This document shows, piece after piece, positions 52,694 to 60,375 of a stretch of 62,205 bases of DNA (positions within the stretch are counted from its first letter, which is position 1; the number at the start of each line of letters is the position of its first letter). The notes under the pieces are model-generated. The model did not search any database and was not told the origin of the DNA. It worked only from the letters and a program-made list of their open reading frames with translations. The translations under genes were made by a program, and so were the position numbers. This DNA is from Spirochaetota bacterium (GTDB lineage: Bacteria; Spirochaetota; Brevinematia; Brevinematales; Brevinemataceae): positions 1 through 62,205 of the forward strand of contig JAGUQW010000003.1 in the NCBI GenBank assembly GCA_030154445.1. Direction: 5' to 3'.

Positions 52694-53494
52694 TTATCGT
52701 GCATTAATTCTATTATAAATTTGATCATTTTTATATAAAATATAGATACCTAACATAATAAAGAAAATAGTAATAAATATTAAATATAATACTCTCATGG
52801 TAGGAGGAGCTTGTCCGTAAGTAAAAATATCTCGAAAACTTGTTGTCAATATTCCTACTGGATTTAATTTCATAAAAAATATGTATTTTTGAGGGATTTT
52901 ATCTATATTATAAAATATAGGAGTTGCAAACATTCCTATCATAATAATATGAGGTAAAATATTAGAAAAATCATTCATAAAGACATTAATATGAGCCACC
53001 ATCATAGAACAAGCCCAAGTAAGTAAAAACAATGCAACTATTAAAAGAGGTAAGTATAGCATATATACAGTAAACGGTAAGCCATACACCACCATCAATA
53101 TTCCTAAAAAACCTAAAGAAAATAAAAACGGAGTTAGTGATGATATACAAACCGCTAGAGGGAAAATAAATTTAGGAACATAATTGTCTCGACATAAAGA
53201 CAAATTTGATGTTATGCTGGATACAGATTGTTGAACAGACATAGAAAAATAACGCCAAACTAACATAGCTGAAAAAAAGAATACTGGATAATAAGGATCT
53301 TTTTGTGAAAAAGCTACTCTCACAAGAATAATATAAATTCCCATATTTAATAAAGGATCTAAAAACCACCATAAATAACCTAGAGCTGTAGTAGACACTT
53401 TGGCTTTTTCCAGTGCTTTTACATAATAAATAATGTAATCTATATTACTTAACAATTCTCTATAAAAACGTTTCATTGCCGAAAAAAAAGTCAT
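52694..53494 (-). CDS. Polysaccharide ABC-2 exporter permease (Wzm/TagG type)
   Basis: The 266-residue protein has about six membrane helices and ABC-2-family patterns: LGYLWWFLDPLLNMGIYIILV, YPVFFFSAMLVWRYF and MIGMFATPIFYNIDKIP, followed by LNPVGILTTSFRDIF. AGAGGA precedes the ATG. It forms the channel for the ATPase encoded next. Confidence 0.92.
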   Translation of the reverse strand: MTFFSAMKRFYRELLSNIDYIIYYVKALEKAKVSTTALGYLWWFLDPLLNMGIYIILVRVAFSQKDPYYPVFFFSAMLVWRYFSMSVQQSVSSITSNLSLCRDNYVPKFIFPLAVCISSLTPFLFSLGFLGILMVVYGLPFTVYMLYLPLLIVALFLLTWACSMMVAHINVFMNDFSNILPHIIMIGMFATPIFYNIDKIPQKYIFFMKLNPVGILTTSFRDIFTYGQAPPTMRVLYLIFITIFFIMLGIYILYKNDQIYNRINAR

Positions 53495-53580
53495 TTATTA
53501 TATCCTCTAAAATAATTAAAATATATTTTATATATTATATCTTTTTTTTTAATTTAATACAAGTCTACATGTCCATTTAA

Positions 53581-54966
53581 TTAAATTATTTTATATAAGA
53601 TATTAGAGATATCTTTTTTTATAAGATCACAATTATTACTTTTTTTTAATAATTCTAAAACTACATTTTCTGCATATTCTTTAAATACACCTTTACTAAC
53701 TAAAAAAGTCCAATCTGAAGCTTGTGCAAGAAAAGTATGATATATTTTATCTTGAGAAATAACTTGTTTATGTTTTAATAACATCTCTAACTCATATAAA
53801 GAAGGTATTAATTTACTCCAAATTTTGTTAGTTTTTATATTGATCCATGACTCCGCATTATAATTTGTACCCCATGTAGATAATAAAGGTTCTTGTATAG
53901 GATACAACACATTTAAAAAATCATCTTTTATTAAAATATTATTATCCTGTAATTTTTGTATTAATATATCTAAAAAGTATATCCCCTCTTTCCACCAATG
54001 TCCAAATAATTCCATATCAAAAAAAACAGAAATATTATCATTGTTTTGATAATTACCATGCAATGATTTAATATAATCTTCAACATCTACATATATTTGA
54101 TCCTGTGCTTCCTCTTCATTATATAGATTCTTTATAGACTTATTTTTGTCTGTTATTGCGTATAATGATACACCTGATAAAGGTATATCATTTTCTTGAA
54201 GCAGTTGATTTATTTCTCTACTGTCATCTTTTAAATCTCTATGAAATTCTCTATATACAGAATTTCCAGGATAACCTGTAGATGCATCCCATATTTTTGA
54301 TGTGCATTCATAATTTCTACAAATATAATTAATATGATTGGAAGTATAACGAGAGTGATTAACACTGGAAGAAGGATCTGCAAATGTATATTTCACTCCA
54401 TACTGAGATAGATGCTTACTTAATTCTGGAAATATAGCACACTCAGGACTCCAAAAACCATTAATATTAGTAAAAAATAATTCAGATATTTGTTTACCCA
54501 ACTTAATTTGAAGATCTAATACATGAGGAAAAGATCGTAAGCTGGGTAAAAAAGCATGCGTAACGGAGCTAGTCAAAATATTCAAAATACCTATTTTAGA
54601 ATAATATTGGAAAATTTTAATTATATCAAAATCCCAATTTTTATATAATATTTCTAATTCTAATATTTTTTGTAAATCTTTTTTTACAATTAAATTTTCA
54701 TTATTATTTTTTAAATTGACCGAAAGTATTTTTTTTCTTACTTCTAAATATTTCATAAAATTATCTTTAAAATTTGTAGAAGATAATTGTACTAATAATA
54801 TAGGAGATAAATTAATAGAAATACAAATATTCTTACTCTTATAAGATTCTAAAATATTCAAAAATGGTAAGTAAGAATGTAGAACAACTTCATGTAACCA
54901 ATATTCCACTTCTGTATCTAATACATAGGGAATATGTGCGTGTAATATTATATTAAATTTTTTCAC
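53581..54966 (-). CDS. Glycoside hydrolase family 57 protein
   Basis: The 461-residue protein has the GH57 N-terminal motif LHAHIPYV, a GFWSPECA segment holding the expected nucleophile Glu, and FDMELFGHWWKEG with the acid Asp, as in GH57 glucan branching enzymes. At 461 residues it is shorter than typical 520-560-residue branching enzymes, mainly at the C-terminus. The likely role is alpha-glucan branching or transglycosylation in glycogen metabolism, in the cytosol. The start is GTG with AAGGAA six bases upstream. Confidence 0.85.
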   Translation of the reverse strand: MKKFNIILHAHIPYVLDTEVEYWLHEVVLHSYLPFLNILESYKSKNICISINLSPILLVQLSSTNFKDNFMKYLEVRKKILSVNLKNNNENLIVKKDLQKILELEILYKNWDFDIIKIFQYYSKIGILNILTSSVTHAFLPSLRSFPHVLDLQIKLGKQISELFFTNINGFWSPECAIFPELSKHLSQYGVKYTFADPSSSVNHSRYTSNHINYICRNYECTSKIWDASTGYPGNSVYREFHRDLKDDSREINQLLQENDIPLSGVSLYAITDKNKSIKNLYNEEEAQDQIYVDVEDYIKSLHGNYQNNDNISVFFDMELFGHWWKEGIYFLDILIQKLQDNNILIKDDFLNVLYPIQEPLLSTWGTNYNAESWINIKTNKIWSKLIPSLYELEMLLKHKQVISQDKIYHTFLAQASDWTFLVSKGVFKEYAENVVLELLKKSNNCDLIKKDISNILYKII

Positions 54967-55003
54967 TATTGATTCCTTTGAATTGATTTTTTAATATAAA
55001 AAC

Positions 55004-55032
55004 TTGTAATAACAAAAATTATTTGGTATAAT
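55004..55032 (+). promoter_or_regulatory. Promoter of the rhodanese-rpiB unit
   Basis: TTGTAA (55004-55009), 17-bp spacer, TATAAT (55027-55032). A short inverted repeat (AATATC / GATATT, 55036-55061) precedes the AAGGAAG ribosome binding site. Confidence 0.65.
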
Positions 55033-55075
55033 GAAAATATCTCATCTGTAAATAGGATATTAAAGGAAGTTCATT

Positions 55076-55393
55076 ATGACTATCCCTCATATACATAATA
55101 TATCTGAAGAACAAATAAATAATCTCCAAAAAAATTCCTTTATTGTAATTGATGTAAGAACTATAGAAGAATATGAAGACGGGCATATAGACTCAGCTGT
55201 ACATATTCCTGTAGATAATATGGTAGATAATCTTGATAACATACCTCAGGATAAAATTATTTTACTGTATTGTCGAAGTGGTACTAGATCACAACATGCC
55301 ACAGAATATCTTAAAAATAATAATTATCAAGCTTTCAATATAGGTAGTTTTTTTCACCTAACTGATAATATTATAAAAAAATTAAATGGATAA
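55076..55393 (+). CDS. Single-domain rhodanese, first of a tandem pair
   Basis: The 105-residue protein is a rhodanese domain with FIVIDVRTIEEYEDGHIDSA and the active-site loop LLYCRSGTRS containing the catalytic Cys near residue 69. Such proteins carry persulfide sulfur. It is cytosolic and starts a unit of rhodanese-rhodanese-rpiB-SRPBCC-like genes with gaps of 1-11 bp. Confidence 0.9.
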   Translation: MTIPHIHNISEEQINNLQKNSFIVIDVRTIEEYEDGHIDSAVHIPVDNMVDNLDNIPQDKIILLYCRSGTRSQHATEYLKNNNYQAFNIGSFFHLTDNIIKKLNG

Positions 55394-55398
55394 TACAT

Positions 55399-55743
55399 AT
55401 GATTAATAATATACTACACCAAGATCATAATCGACAAATATCCGAACGAGATTTTTTACTACTAAATATGGATGATGTTTATATTATTGATGTTAGAAAT
55501 TCATTTGAACTTAGTAGTGGTTTCTTGAAATGTGCTCAAAATATACCGTTTTCAGAAGTATTAACTTTTCCTTTTTATATACCAAAAGATAAAATTATTC
55601 TTACTTATTGTAATTATGGTAATAGAGCAGGTAAAGTTGCTTTAGCATTATTTGAAGCAGGGTATAATGCTTATTCTTTAGGTGGATATTCTCTCTTTTC
55701 CCAAAAGATTAAATCTAAGTGTAATTATCAATCAAATAAATAA
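55399..55743 (+). CDS. Single-domain rhodanese, second of a tandem pair
   Basis: The 114-residue rhodanese has VYIIDVRNSFELSSGFLKCA and the loop LTYCNYGNRAGKVA with the catalytic Cys retained. The loop differs from the first copy (CNYGNR against CRSGTR), suggesting different partners. The gap to the first copy is five bases; together they resemble a split tandem rhodanese. Confidence 0.88.
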   Translation: MINNILHQDHNRQISERDFLLLNMDDVYIIDVRNSFELSSGFLKCAQNIPFSEVLTFPFYIPKDKIILTYCNYGNRAGKVALALFEAGYNAYSLGGYSLFSQKIKSKCNYQSNK

Positions 55744-55754
55744 GAGGTTATAAA

Positions 55755-56234
55755 ATGAAGTGTAAAATAGCTTTAGGTTCAGATCATGCTGGCTATCTCT
55801 TAAAAGAAGCTATCAAAACATGGTTAGAAAACAATCAATATGAAGTTATTGATTTTGGAACAAACTCTGAAGATAGTGTTGATTATATTGATTTTGTATA
55901 TCCTGCAGCAAAAAGTGTTGTAAAAAAAGAAGCTGATTTTGCCATAGTATTATGTGGAACAGGTCTTGGTGCATCTTATGTTGCAAATAAAGTACATGGT
56001 ATTAGAGCAGCTCTTTGTCAAGATGAATTTTCTACTGAATTATCCAAATTACATAATAATGCAAATGTTCTTGTCTTAGGGGGGCGAGTCCTAGCTCCTC
56101 AAAGAGCAATTAATCTCATGAAAACATGGTTAAAAACAGAATTTGAAGGCGTTCGTCATCAAAAAAGAATTGATAGAATTCATGAGATAGAACTTCTTGA
56201 AAGTAATACTCATAAGAATGATTTAGAGGTATAA
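55755..56234 (+). CDS. rpiB: Ribose-5-phosphate isomerase B
   Basis: RpiB interconverts ribose 5-phosphate and ribulose 5-phosphate. The 159-residue protein has GSDHAGYLLKE (Asp10, His11), the catalytic Cys67 in VLCGTGLGAS, and NVLVLGGRVL. A GAGG site precedes the ATG. It lies in the rhodanese unit and is followed one base after its stop by a SRPBCC-like gene. Confidence 0.95.
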   Translation: MKCKIALGSDHAGYLLKEAIKTWLENNQYEVIDFGTNSEDSVDYIDFVYPAAKSVVKKEADFAIVLCGTGLGASYVANKVHGIRAALCQDEFSTELSKLHNNANVLVLGGRVLAPQRAINLMKTWLKTEFEGVRHQKRIDRIHEIELLESNTHKNDLEV

Positions 56235-56235
56235 T

Positions 56236-56640
56236 ATGCAAAAAATAGAAAATCTTAATATTTATTTAGAACAAATTATTCTTAATGAGGATAGAGATTT
56301 TATATGGAATAAATTTATTACTGCTAAAGAGTTTCAAGCGTTGTTCGCCGAAGAAAAAAAACAATTTAAACAAGGTGACGCAGGAGTTTTAAATTGGACA
56401 TATTTACTATGCTTTAAAATGAGTGGTAATTATGAAATTGAATCTTATCAAGAAAACATGCATTTACTTATGAAAATATCATCTCCAAATTGTTCTTCAT
56501 TATTATTAATAACAATGGAGGAAAATAGAAATGGTGTTTTATTAAGAATAGATCATAGAAGTTTTTTTGGGCCAAAAAAAATACAATATAGATCTTTTTT
56601 TCTTAGACATTGGGAAAAATTCTTAAAAAATTTTTCTTAA
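56236..56640 (+). CDS. SRPBCC/AHSA1-like small protein
   Basis: The 134-residue protein has the pattern of the SRPBCC superfamily: an N-terminal strand, FIWNKFITAKEFQALF, a run of beta strands and a long C-terminal helix WEKFLKNF. These form a hydrophobic pocket but the ligand here is unknown. It is the last gene of the rhodanese-rpiB unit. Assignment is by pattern only. Confidence 0.65.
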   Translation: MQKIENLNIYLEQIILNEDRDFIWNKFITAKEFQALFAEEKKQFKQGDAGVLNWTYLLCFKMSGNYEIESYQENMHLLMKISSPNCSSLLLITMEENRNGVLLRIDHRSFFGPKKIQYRSFFLRHWEKFLKNFS

Positions 56641-56697
56641 AAAATAAAAAATATATATTATTTTAATAATTTACATTTTAATAAAAATCATAAAAAA

Positions 56698-56707
56698 CCG
56701 ATATAAT
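56698..56707 (+). promoter_or_regulatory. Candidate promoter element of fliD
   Basis: CCGATAT (56698-56704) resembles a flagellar sigma-28 -10 element, and overlaps a TATAAT (56702-56707). No good -35 accompanies either (TTAA at 56678-56681 is the best sigma-28 match), so the sigma factor is uncertain. Confidence 0.35.
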
Positions 56708-56744
56708 ATATAGAGATATTTTATTATCAACAAGGAAGGGGTCT

Positions 56745-58739
56745 ATGCACTTCATATTGTTCTTAATTATTTTTATAATGATACCAAATATATCTATAGC
56801 TCAAAGAGTTCAAATATCTGGAATACCTGGTCAAGACAGTGATATGAATATTACAGATATGTTAGATCAAATTATGGCACCATATTACAGTGAATTAACA
56901 AATCTTAATAATAATAAAATTGATAAAGAAATTGAATTTGAATTATGGCAAGATTTCAAACAACAAATCAAAGAATTTGAGCAAGTTAATAACTATATTA
57001 TGGGATACGAATCCGCATTCCGATCATTAACTAATACTATTTCAGATCCAACAGCAATACAAGCACAAGTCGCCAGAACAGCCAAATATGGTGAATATCG
57101 TGCAATTATCAATACATTAGCAAGTCCTCATTCTTTTGCATCAGCACCTATTTCTATAGACAAAACTATTGTAAAAGGTGATTTTTCTATAATCATTAAC
57201 ACAAACACTAATTCTATACAATTTTCCGGTGGAGATATAACAAGCCTCTTTAATTTGTTACGATCAACTCTATCAAACAATATAGACGTCAAACTTCTAA
57301 ACGCATCCGATACAAAAAAAATTATTGCTCTTGTCGGTAAAAAAGAAGGAGCTATTAATAAAATTCAATTTGATGGAGATCTAGCACCTTTATTAGATAC
57401 TAGGATTCTTACAACTGGAGAGCAAAGTGAGACTAATATCCAATGGTCTCTATTCAACACTAATTTAATTATTTCTAATTCTAGTATTACAATAGAAACA
57501 TCGTATCCTTTAAAAGATAAAACATTATTATCATTTTCTGCATTATTAACAGATATAATTCTTCTTGTAGAAGATGAAAATACAAATAAAATATCATTAT
57601 CGAACCTTACTCAAAATACAATTGGAGAAATTACTAACTTAAATATTATCTTACCTGGAGCAACACCTATTTTAGAAGATATAGCTTTAGATATTGATAA
57701 TCCAATAATCGTCAAAGAGCCTATACAACAACTTGTATTAATATTTGATGATAATACTATAGAAAATATTCCTCTTAAAAATGAGAAATATTCTATTTCG
57801 TTAGATAAATTTATCGATAAAACTCTAGTATCTATAACAGCAATGGCAGAAAAGAAAATTTTAAATATCTCTGATCTTACTCTAATATCTTCACCTGATG
57901 GAGCATTAAAACCATACAATGAAACTTCTAAAGCACAAGATTCTGTACTTTTATTAGATGGACTAGAAATTACAAGACCTTCAAATATTGTTTCTGATTT
58001 AATTCCAGGGGTAACATTAGAATTATTACAAGAAAAAACTGGTACTATTAGAATTCAAATAAAACCTGATATTGAATTAATTAAAGATACAATTATACAA
58101 TGGGTTGTAAAATATAATAATATTATGGAAGAAATATTTATTTATACAACTATTCCCTTAAATCAAATTGGACGAACAAAACCACTACATATACGAAAAA
58201 AAAATGAAGAAGACTTAAAAGAAGGGACTTTTTATGGAAATACATCGTTAATTGGATTTAAAGATAGAATGCGTCGTTTAGCTGGTTCTCCTCATGGATT
58301 AGATCAAAATTCACTTAGTTTATTAGATCAAATCGGTATTTATACAAGAAGACGAACTTCTTTAAATAATGATCCAGATGCTTTACGCAAAGGTACTTTA
58401 ACCTTAGATGTAAGAGAACTAGAAAAAATATTAAATGAAAAATTTGAAGAAGTAAATAAATTATTTGTTTTAGATACTGATGGAAACAATATTGCTGATA
58501 GAGGTGTTGCAATTTCAGCTACAAGTACTCTTAAAATGATGATAGGTGGGAATGGGTTTTTGGATAAAATAGAACAAGATAATTCTAAAAAAATGAAAGA
58601 TTTAAATGCTCAGATTACAAAAAAAGAAGAAGCTATTGAAGTAACTGATAGAAAAGAAAGACAAGCACTATTGCAAATGAATCAAGCTATTGTAAAAAGT
58701 AAAGCTTTATCTGAATCACTACAACAACGATTAAAATAA
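56745..58739 (+). CDS. fliD: Flagellar filament cap protein FliD with Sec signal peptide
   Basis: FliD caps the filament and guides flagellin assembly. The 664-residue protein has a GIPGQDSDMN-ITDMLDQIM start like FliD N-termini, a D2-D3-type beta region in the middle, and a FliD C-terminus with LAGSPHGLDQNSLSLLDQIGI, GTLTLDVRELEKILNEKFEEV and NKLFV, then a terminal coiled coil. Unusually, it begins with a Sec signal peptide (MHFILFLIIFIMIPNISIAQ, cleavage after SIA). A GGAAGGGG ribosome binding site fixes this start. FliD normally passes through the flagellar exporter; here it may reach the periplasmic filament by Sec. Confidence 0.85.
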   Translation: MHFILFLIIFIMIPNISIAQRVQISGIPGQDSDMNITDMLDQIMAPYYSELTNLNNNKIDKEIEFELWQDFKQQIKEFEQVNNYIMGYESAFRSLTNTISDPTAIQAQVARTAKYGEYRAIINTLASPHSFASAPISIDKTIVKGDFSIIINTNTNSIQFSGGDITSLFNLLRSTLSNNIDVKLLNASDTKKIIALVGKKEGAINKIQFDGDLAPLLDTRILTTGEQSETNIQWSLFNTNLIISNSSITIETSYPLKDKTLLSFSALLTDIILLVEDENTNKISLSNLTQNTIGEITNLNIILPGATPILEDIALDIDNPIIVKEPIQQLVLIFDDNTIENIPLKNEKYSISLDKFIDKTLVSITAMAEKKILNISDLTLISSPDGALKPYNETSKAQDSVLLLDGLEITRPSNIVSDLIPGVTLELLQEKTGTIRIQIKPDIELIKDTIIQWVVKYNNIMEEIFIYTTIPLNQIGRTKPLHIRKKNEEDLKEGTFYGNTSLIGFKDRMRRLAGSPHGLDQNSLSLLDQIGIYTRRRTSLNNDPDALRKGTLTLDVRELEKILNEKFEEVNKLFVLDTDGNNIADRGVAISATSTLKMMIGGNGFLDKIEQDNSKKMKDLNAQITKKEEAIEVTDRKERQALLQMNQAIVKSKALSESLQQRLK

Positions 58740-58747
58740 TAATTGGA

Positions 58748-58795
58748 TTGACAATTATCTTATAAAGAATATATGATATTCTTTATAAGATAATT
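58748..58795 (+). promoter_or_regulatory. Promoter embedded in a perfect inverted repeat before the aldo/keto reductase gene
   Basis: TTGACA (58748-58753) and TATGAT (58772-58777) with an 18-bp spacer; the -10 occupies the seven-base centre of a perfect repeat with 18-bp arms (58753-58770 and 58778-58795). No T tract follows, so a terminator is unlikely. An operator, or an RNA hairpin next to the AGGGG ribosome binding site, is more likely. Confidence 0.6.
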
Positions 58796-58809
58796 TCTAG
58801 GGGATAAAC

Positions 58810-59772
58810 ATGAAATATAGAAAACTTGGAAAAACTGGTTTACAAATAAGTGAAATTAGCTTAGGTGGATGGTTAACATATGGTAATACAACAGAAATTG
58901 AAACAACTACTAATATTATTAATAAAGCCTATGAATTAGGTATTAATATGTTTGATTGTGCTAATGTTTATGCTTATGGAGAATCAGAAAAAGTTATGGG
59001 GAAAATTCTTAGCCAATATAATAGAGAAACTTATATTTTAACAACTAAAGCTTATTGGCCTATGAGTGATATACCTAATGACAAAGGATTATCAAGAAAA
59101 CATCTACATGCACAAATTAACGCTTCATTAAAAAAATTTAATACAGAATATATAGATATTTTTTATTGTCATCGTTTTGATACAGAAGCTGATCTTTATG
59201 AAACAGTTCGTACTTTAGATGATTTTATTAGACAAGGTAAGATATTTTATATTGGTGTCAGTGAATGGACCGCTAGTCAAATTATTGAAGGATTAAAAAT
59301 TCAAGATCAATATTTACTTGATAGATTTGTAGTAAATCAACCATGTTATAATATATTACAACGAAGTGTTGAAAATGAAATTGTACCAACCTGTATAAAT
59401 AATGGTATAGGTATTATACCTTTTTCTCCTCTTGCTCAAGGATTTTTAAGTGGTAAATATAGAAAAGGGAAAGAAATCCCAAAAGATTCAAGAGCAGCAA
59501 ATGATGATATTAATTCTTTTATGCAAAAACATTTAATTCCAGAAAATTTTGATTTGATAGAAAAATTTATTTCTTTTGCAGAGCAAAAAGATTGTACCCC
59601 TTCACAACTTGCTATTTCTTGGTTATTACACAAATCTGGAGTAGTATCTGTTCTCACAGGAGCATCTAGTGTATCCCAAATAGAAGACAATAGTAAAGCC
59701 ATAGAAATTATACTTAATGAAGAAGAACTGTTTAGTTTAGAAAATATTTTTCATAAAAACATTGACAAATAG
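58810..59772 (+). CDS. Aldo/keto reductase
   Basis: The 320-residue TIM-barrel oxidoreductase has MKYRKLGKTGLQISEISLGGW, the catalytic Asp and Tyr in FDCANVYAYGESE, Lys in LTTKAYW and His in FYCHRFD, with NADPH-binding residues in the C-terminal part near VVSVLTGASS. It resembles the potassium-channel beta-subunit/YghZ subgroup. The substrate is unknown. Its stop overlaps the promoter of rimP. Confidence 0.92.
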   Translation: MKYRKLGKTGLQISEISLGGWLTYGNTTEIETTTNIINKAYELGINMFDCANVYAYGESEKVMGKILSQYNRETYILTTKAYWPMSDIPNDKGLSRKHLHAQINASLKKFNTEYIDIFYCHRFDTEADLYETVRTLDDFIRQGKIFYIGVSEWTASQIIEGLKIQDQYLLDRFVVNQPCYNILQRSVENEIVPTCINNGIGIIPFSPLAQGFLSGKYRKGKEIPKDSRAANDDINSFMQKHLIPENFDLIEKFISFAEQKDCTPSQLAISWLLHKSGVVSVLTGASSVSQIEDNSKAIEIILNEEELFSLENIFHKNIDK

Positions 59773-59790
59773 TAATATATAATATATAAT
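59762..59790 (+). promoter_or_regulatory. Consensus promoter of rimP-nusA-infB
   Basis: TTGACA (59762-59767) and TATAAT (59785-59790) are perfect matches with the optimal 17-bp spacer. The start of transcription is predicted at about 59797. The -35 lies inside the end of the aldo/keto reductase gene. Confidence 0.9.
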
Positions 59791-59797
59791 TTGCTTA

Positions 59798-59839
59798 ATA
59801 ATAAATTAAGGAGTCGAGACCGACTCCTTAATTTATTAT
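59798..59839 (+). promoter_or_regulatory. 5'-terminal leader hairpin of the rimP operon
   Basis: A perfect 19-bp stem (59798-59816 with 59821-59839, loop AGAC) begins where transcription is predicted to start and ends two bases before the GAGG ribosome binding site of rimP. No T tract follows. It likely protects the mRNA 5' end and may influence translation of rimP. Confidence 0.65.
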
Positions 59840-59851
59840 ATGAGGACTTAT

Positions 59852-60340
59852 ATGAATAAAGAAGATATATATCAAATCATTGAAGAAAGTGTTACTGCAT
59901 TAAATTTTATACCCTTAGAATCTGTAATAAATTATGGACAACAAAAAGATGTATTAAAAATCATTATACATCATACAGAAAAAAAAATTACATCAGATGA
60001 TTGTTCTTTAGTAGCTAATATTATTTCAAGACGCTTAGATATTGATGATCCTTTTGAAAGACCCTATGATTTAATAGTAGAATCTCCTGGAATTGATCGA
60101 GAACTTAAATCACATACAGAATTTCCTTTTTTTATAGGAAAAGCATTTAAAATTTTTATTATTGAAAATACAGATATTCTTACAAAAGAAGGATTTTTAA
60201 TAGGCACACTTATTTCTGTTGATGAAAAATCTATTACTCTTCAGATAGAAAAAGATAATAATACTATTGTTATCCCATTAGATACTATTAAAAAATCGAA
60301 ATTGTATTGTAATTACACTGAATTATTAAAAAAAAAATAA
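59852..60340 (+). CDS. rimP: Ribosome maturation factor RimP
   Basis: RimP assists 30S subunit maturation. The protein of 162 residues has the expected NTD ending in ISRRLDIDDPFERPYDLIVESPGIDRELK (outlined) and a C-terminal SH3-like domain with GTLISVDEKSITLQ. I chose the ATG at 59852 because GAGG lies six bases upstream; the ATG at 59840 touches the hairpin and has no ribosome binding site. It is first in the canonical rimP-nusA-infB operon. Confidence 0.93.
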   Translation: MNKEDIYQIIEESVTALNFIPLESVINYGQQKDVLKIIIHHTEKKITSDDCSLVANIISRRLDIDDPFERPYDLIVESPGIDRELKSHTEFPFFIGKAFKIFIIENTDILTKEGFLIGTLISVDEKSITLQIEKDNNTIVIPLDTIKKSKLYCNYTELLKKK

Positions 60341-60375
60341 TACACTAAACTATGTAATATATTTTGGAGGAATAC

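Noticed and set aside
58753-58795. Inverted repeat as the fliD terminator
   Set aside because: No T tract follows on the plus strand and it contains a good -10; left as promoter/regulatory element, though partial termination cannot be excluded.
60364-60375. TTG start for nusA
   Set aside because: It overlaps the GGAGG site that serves the ATG at 60376.
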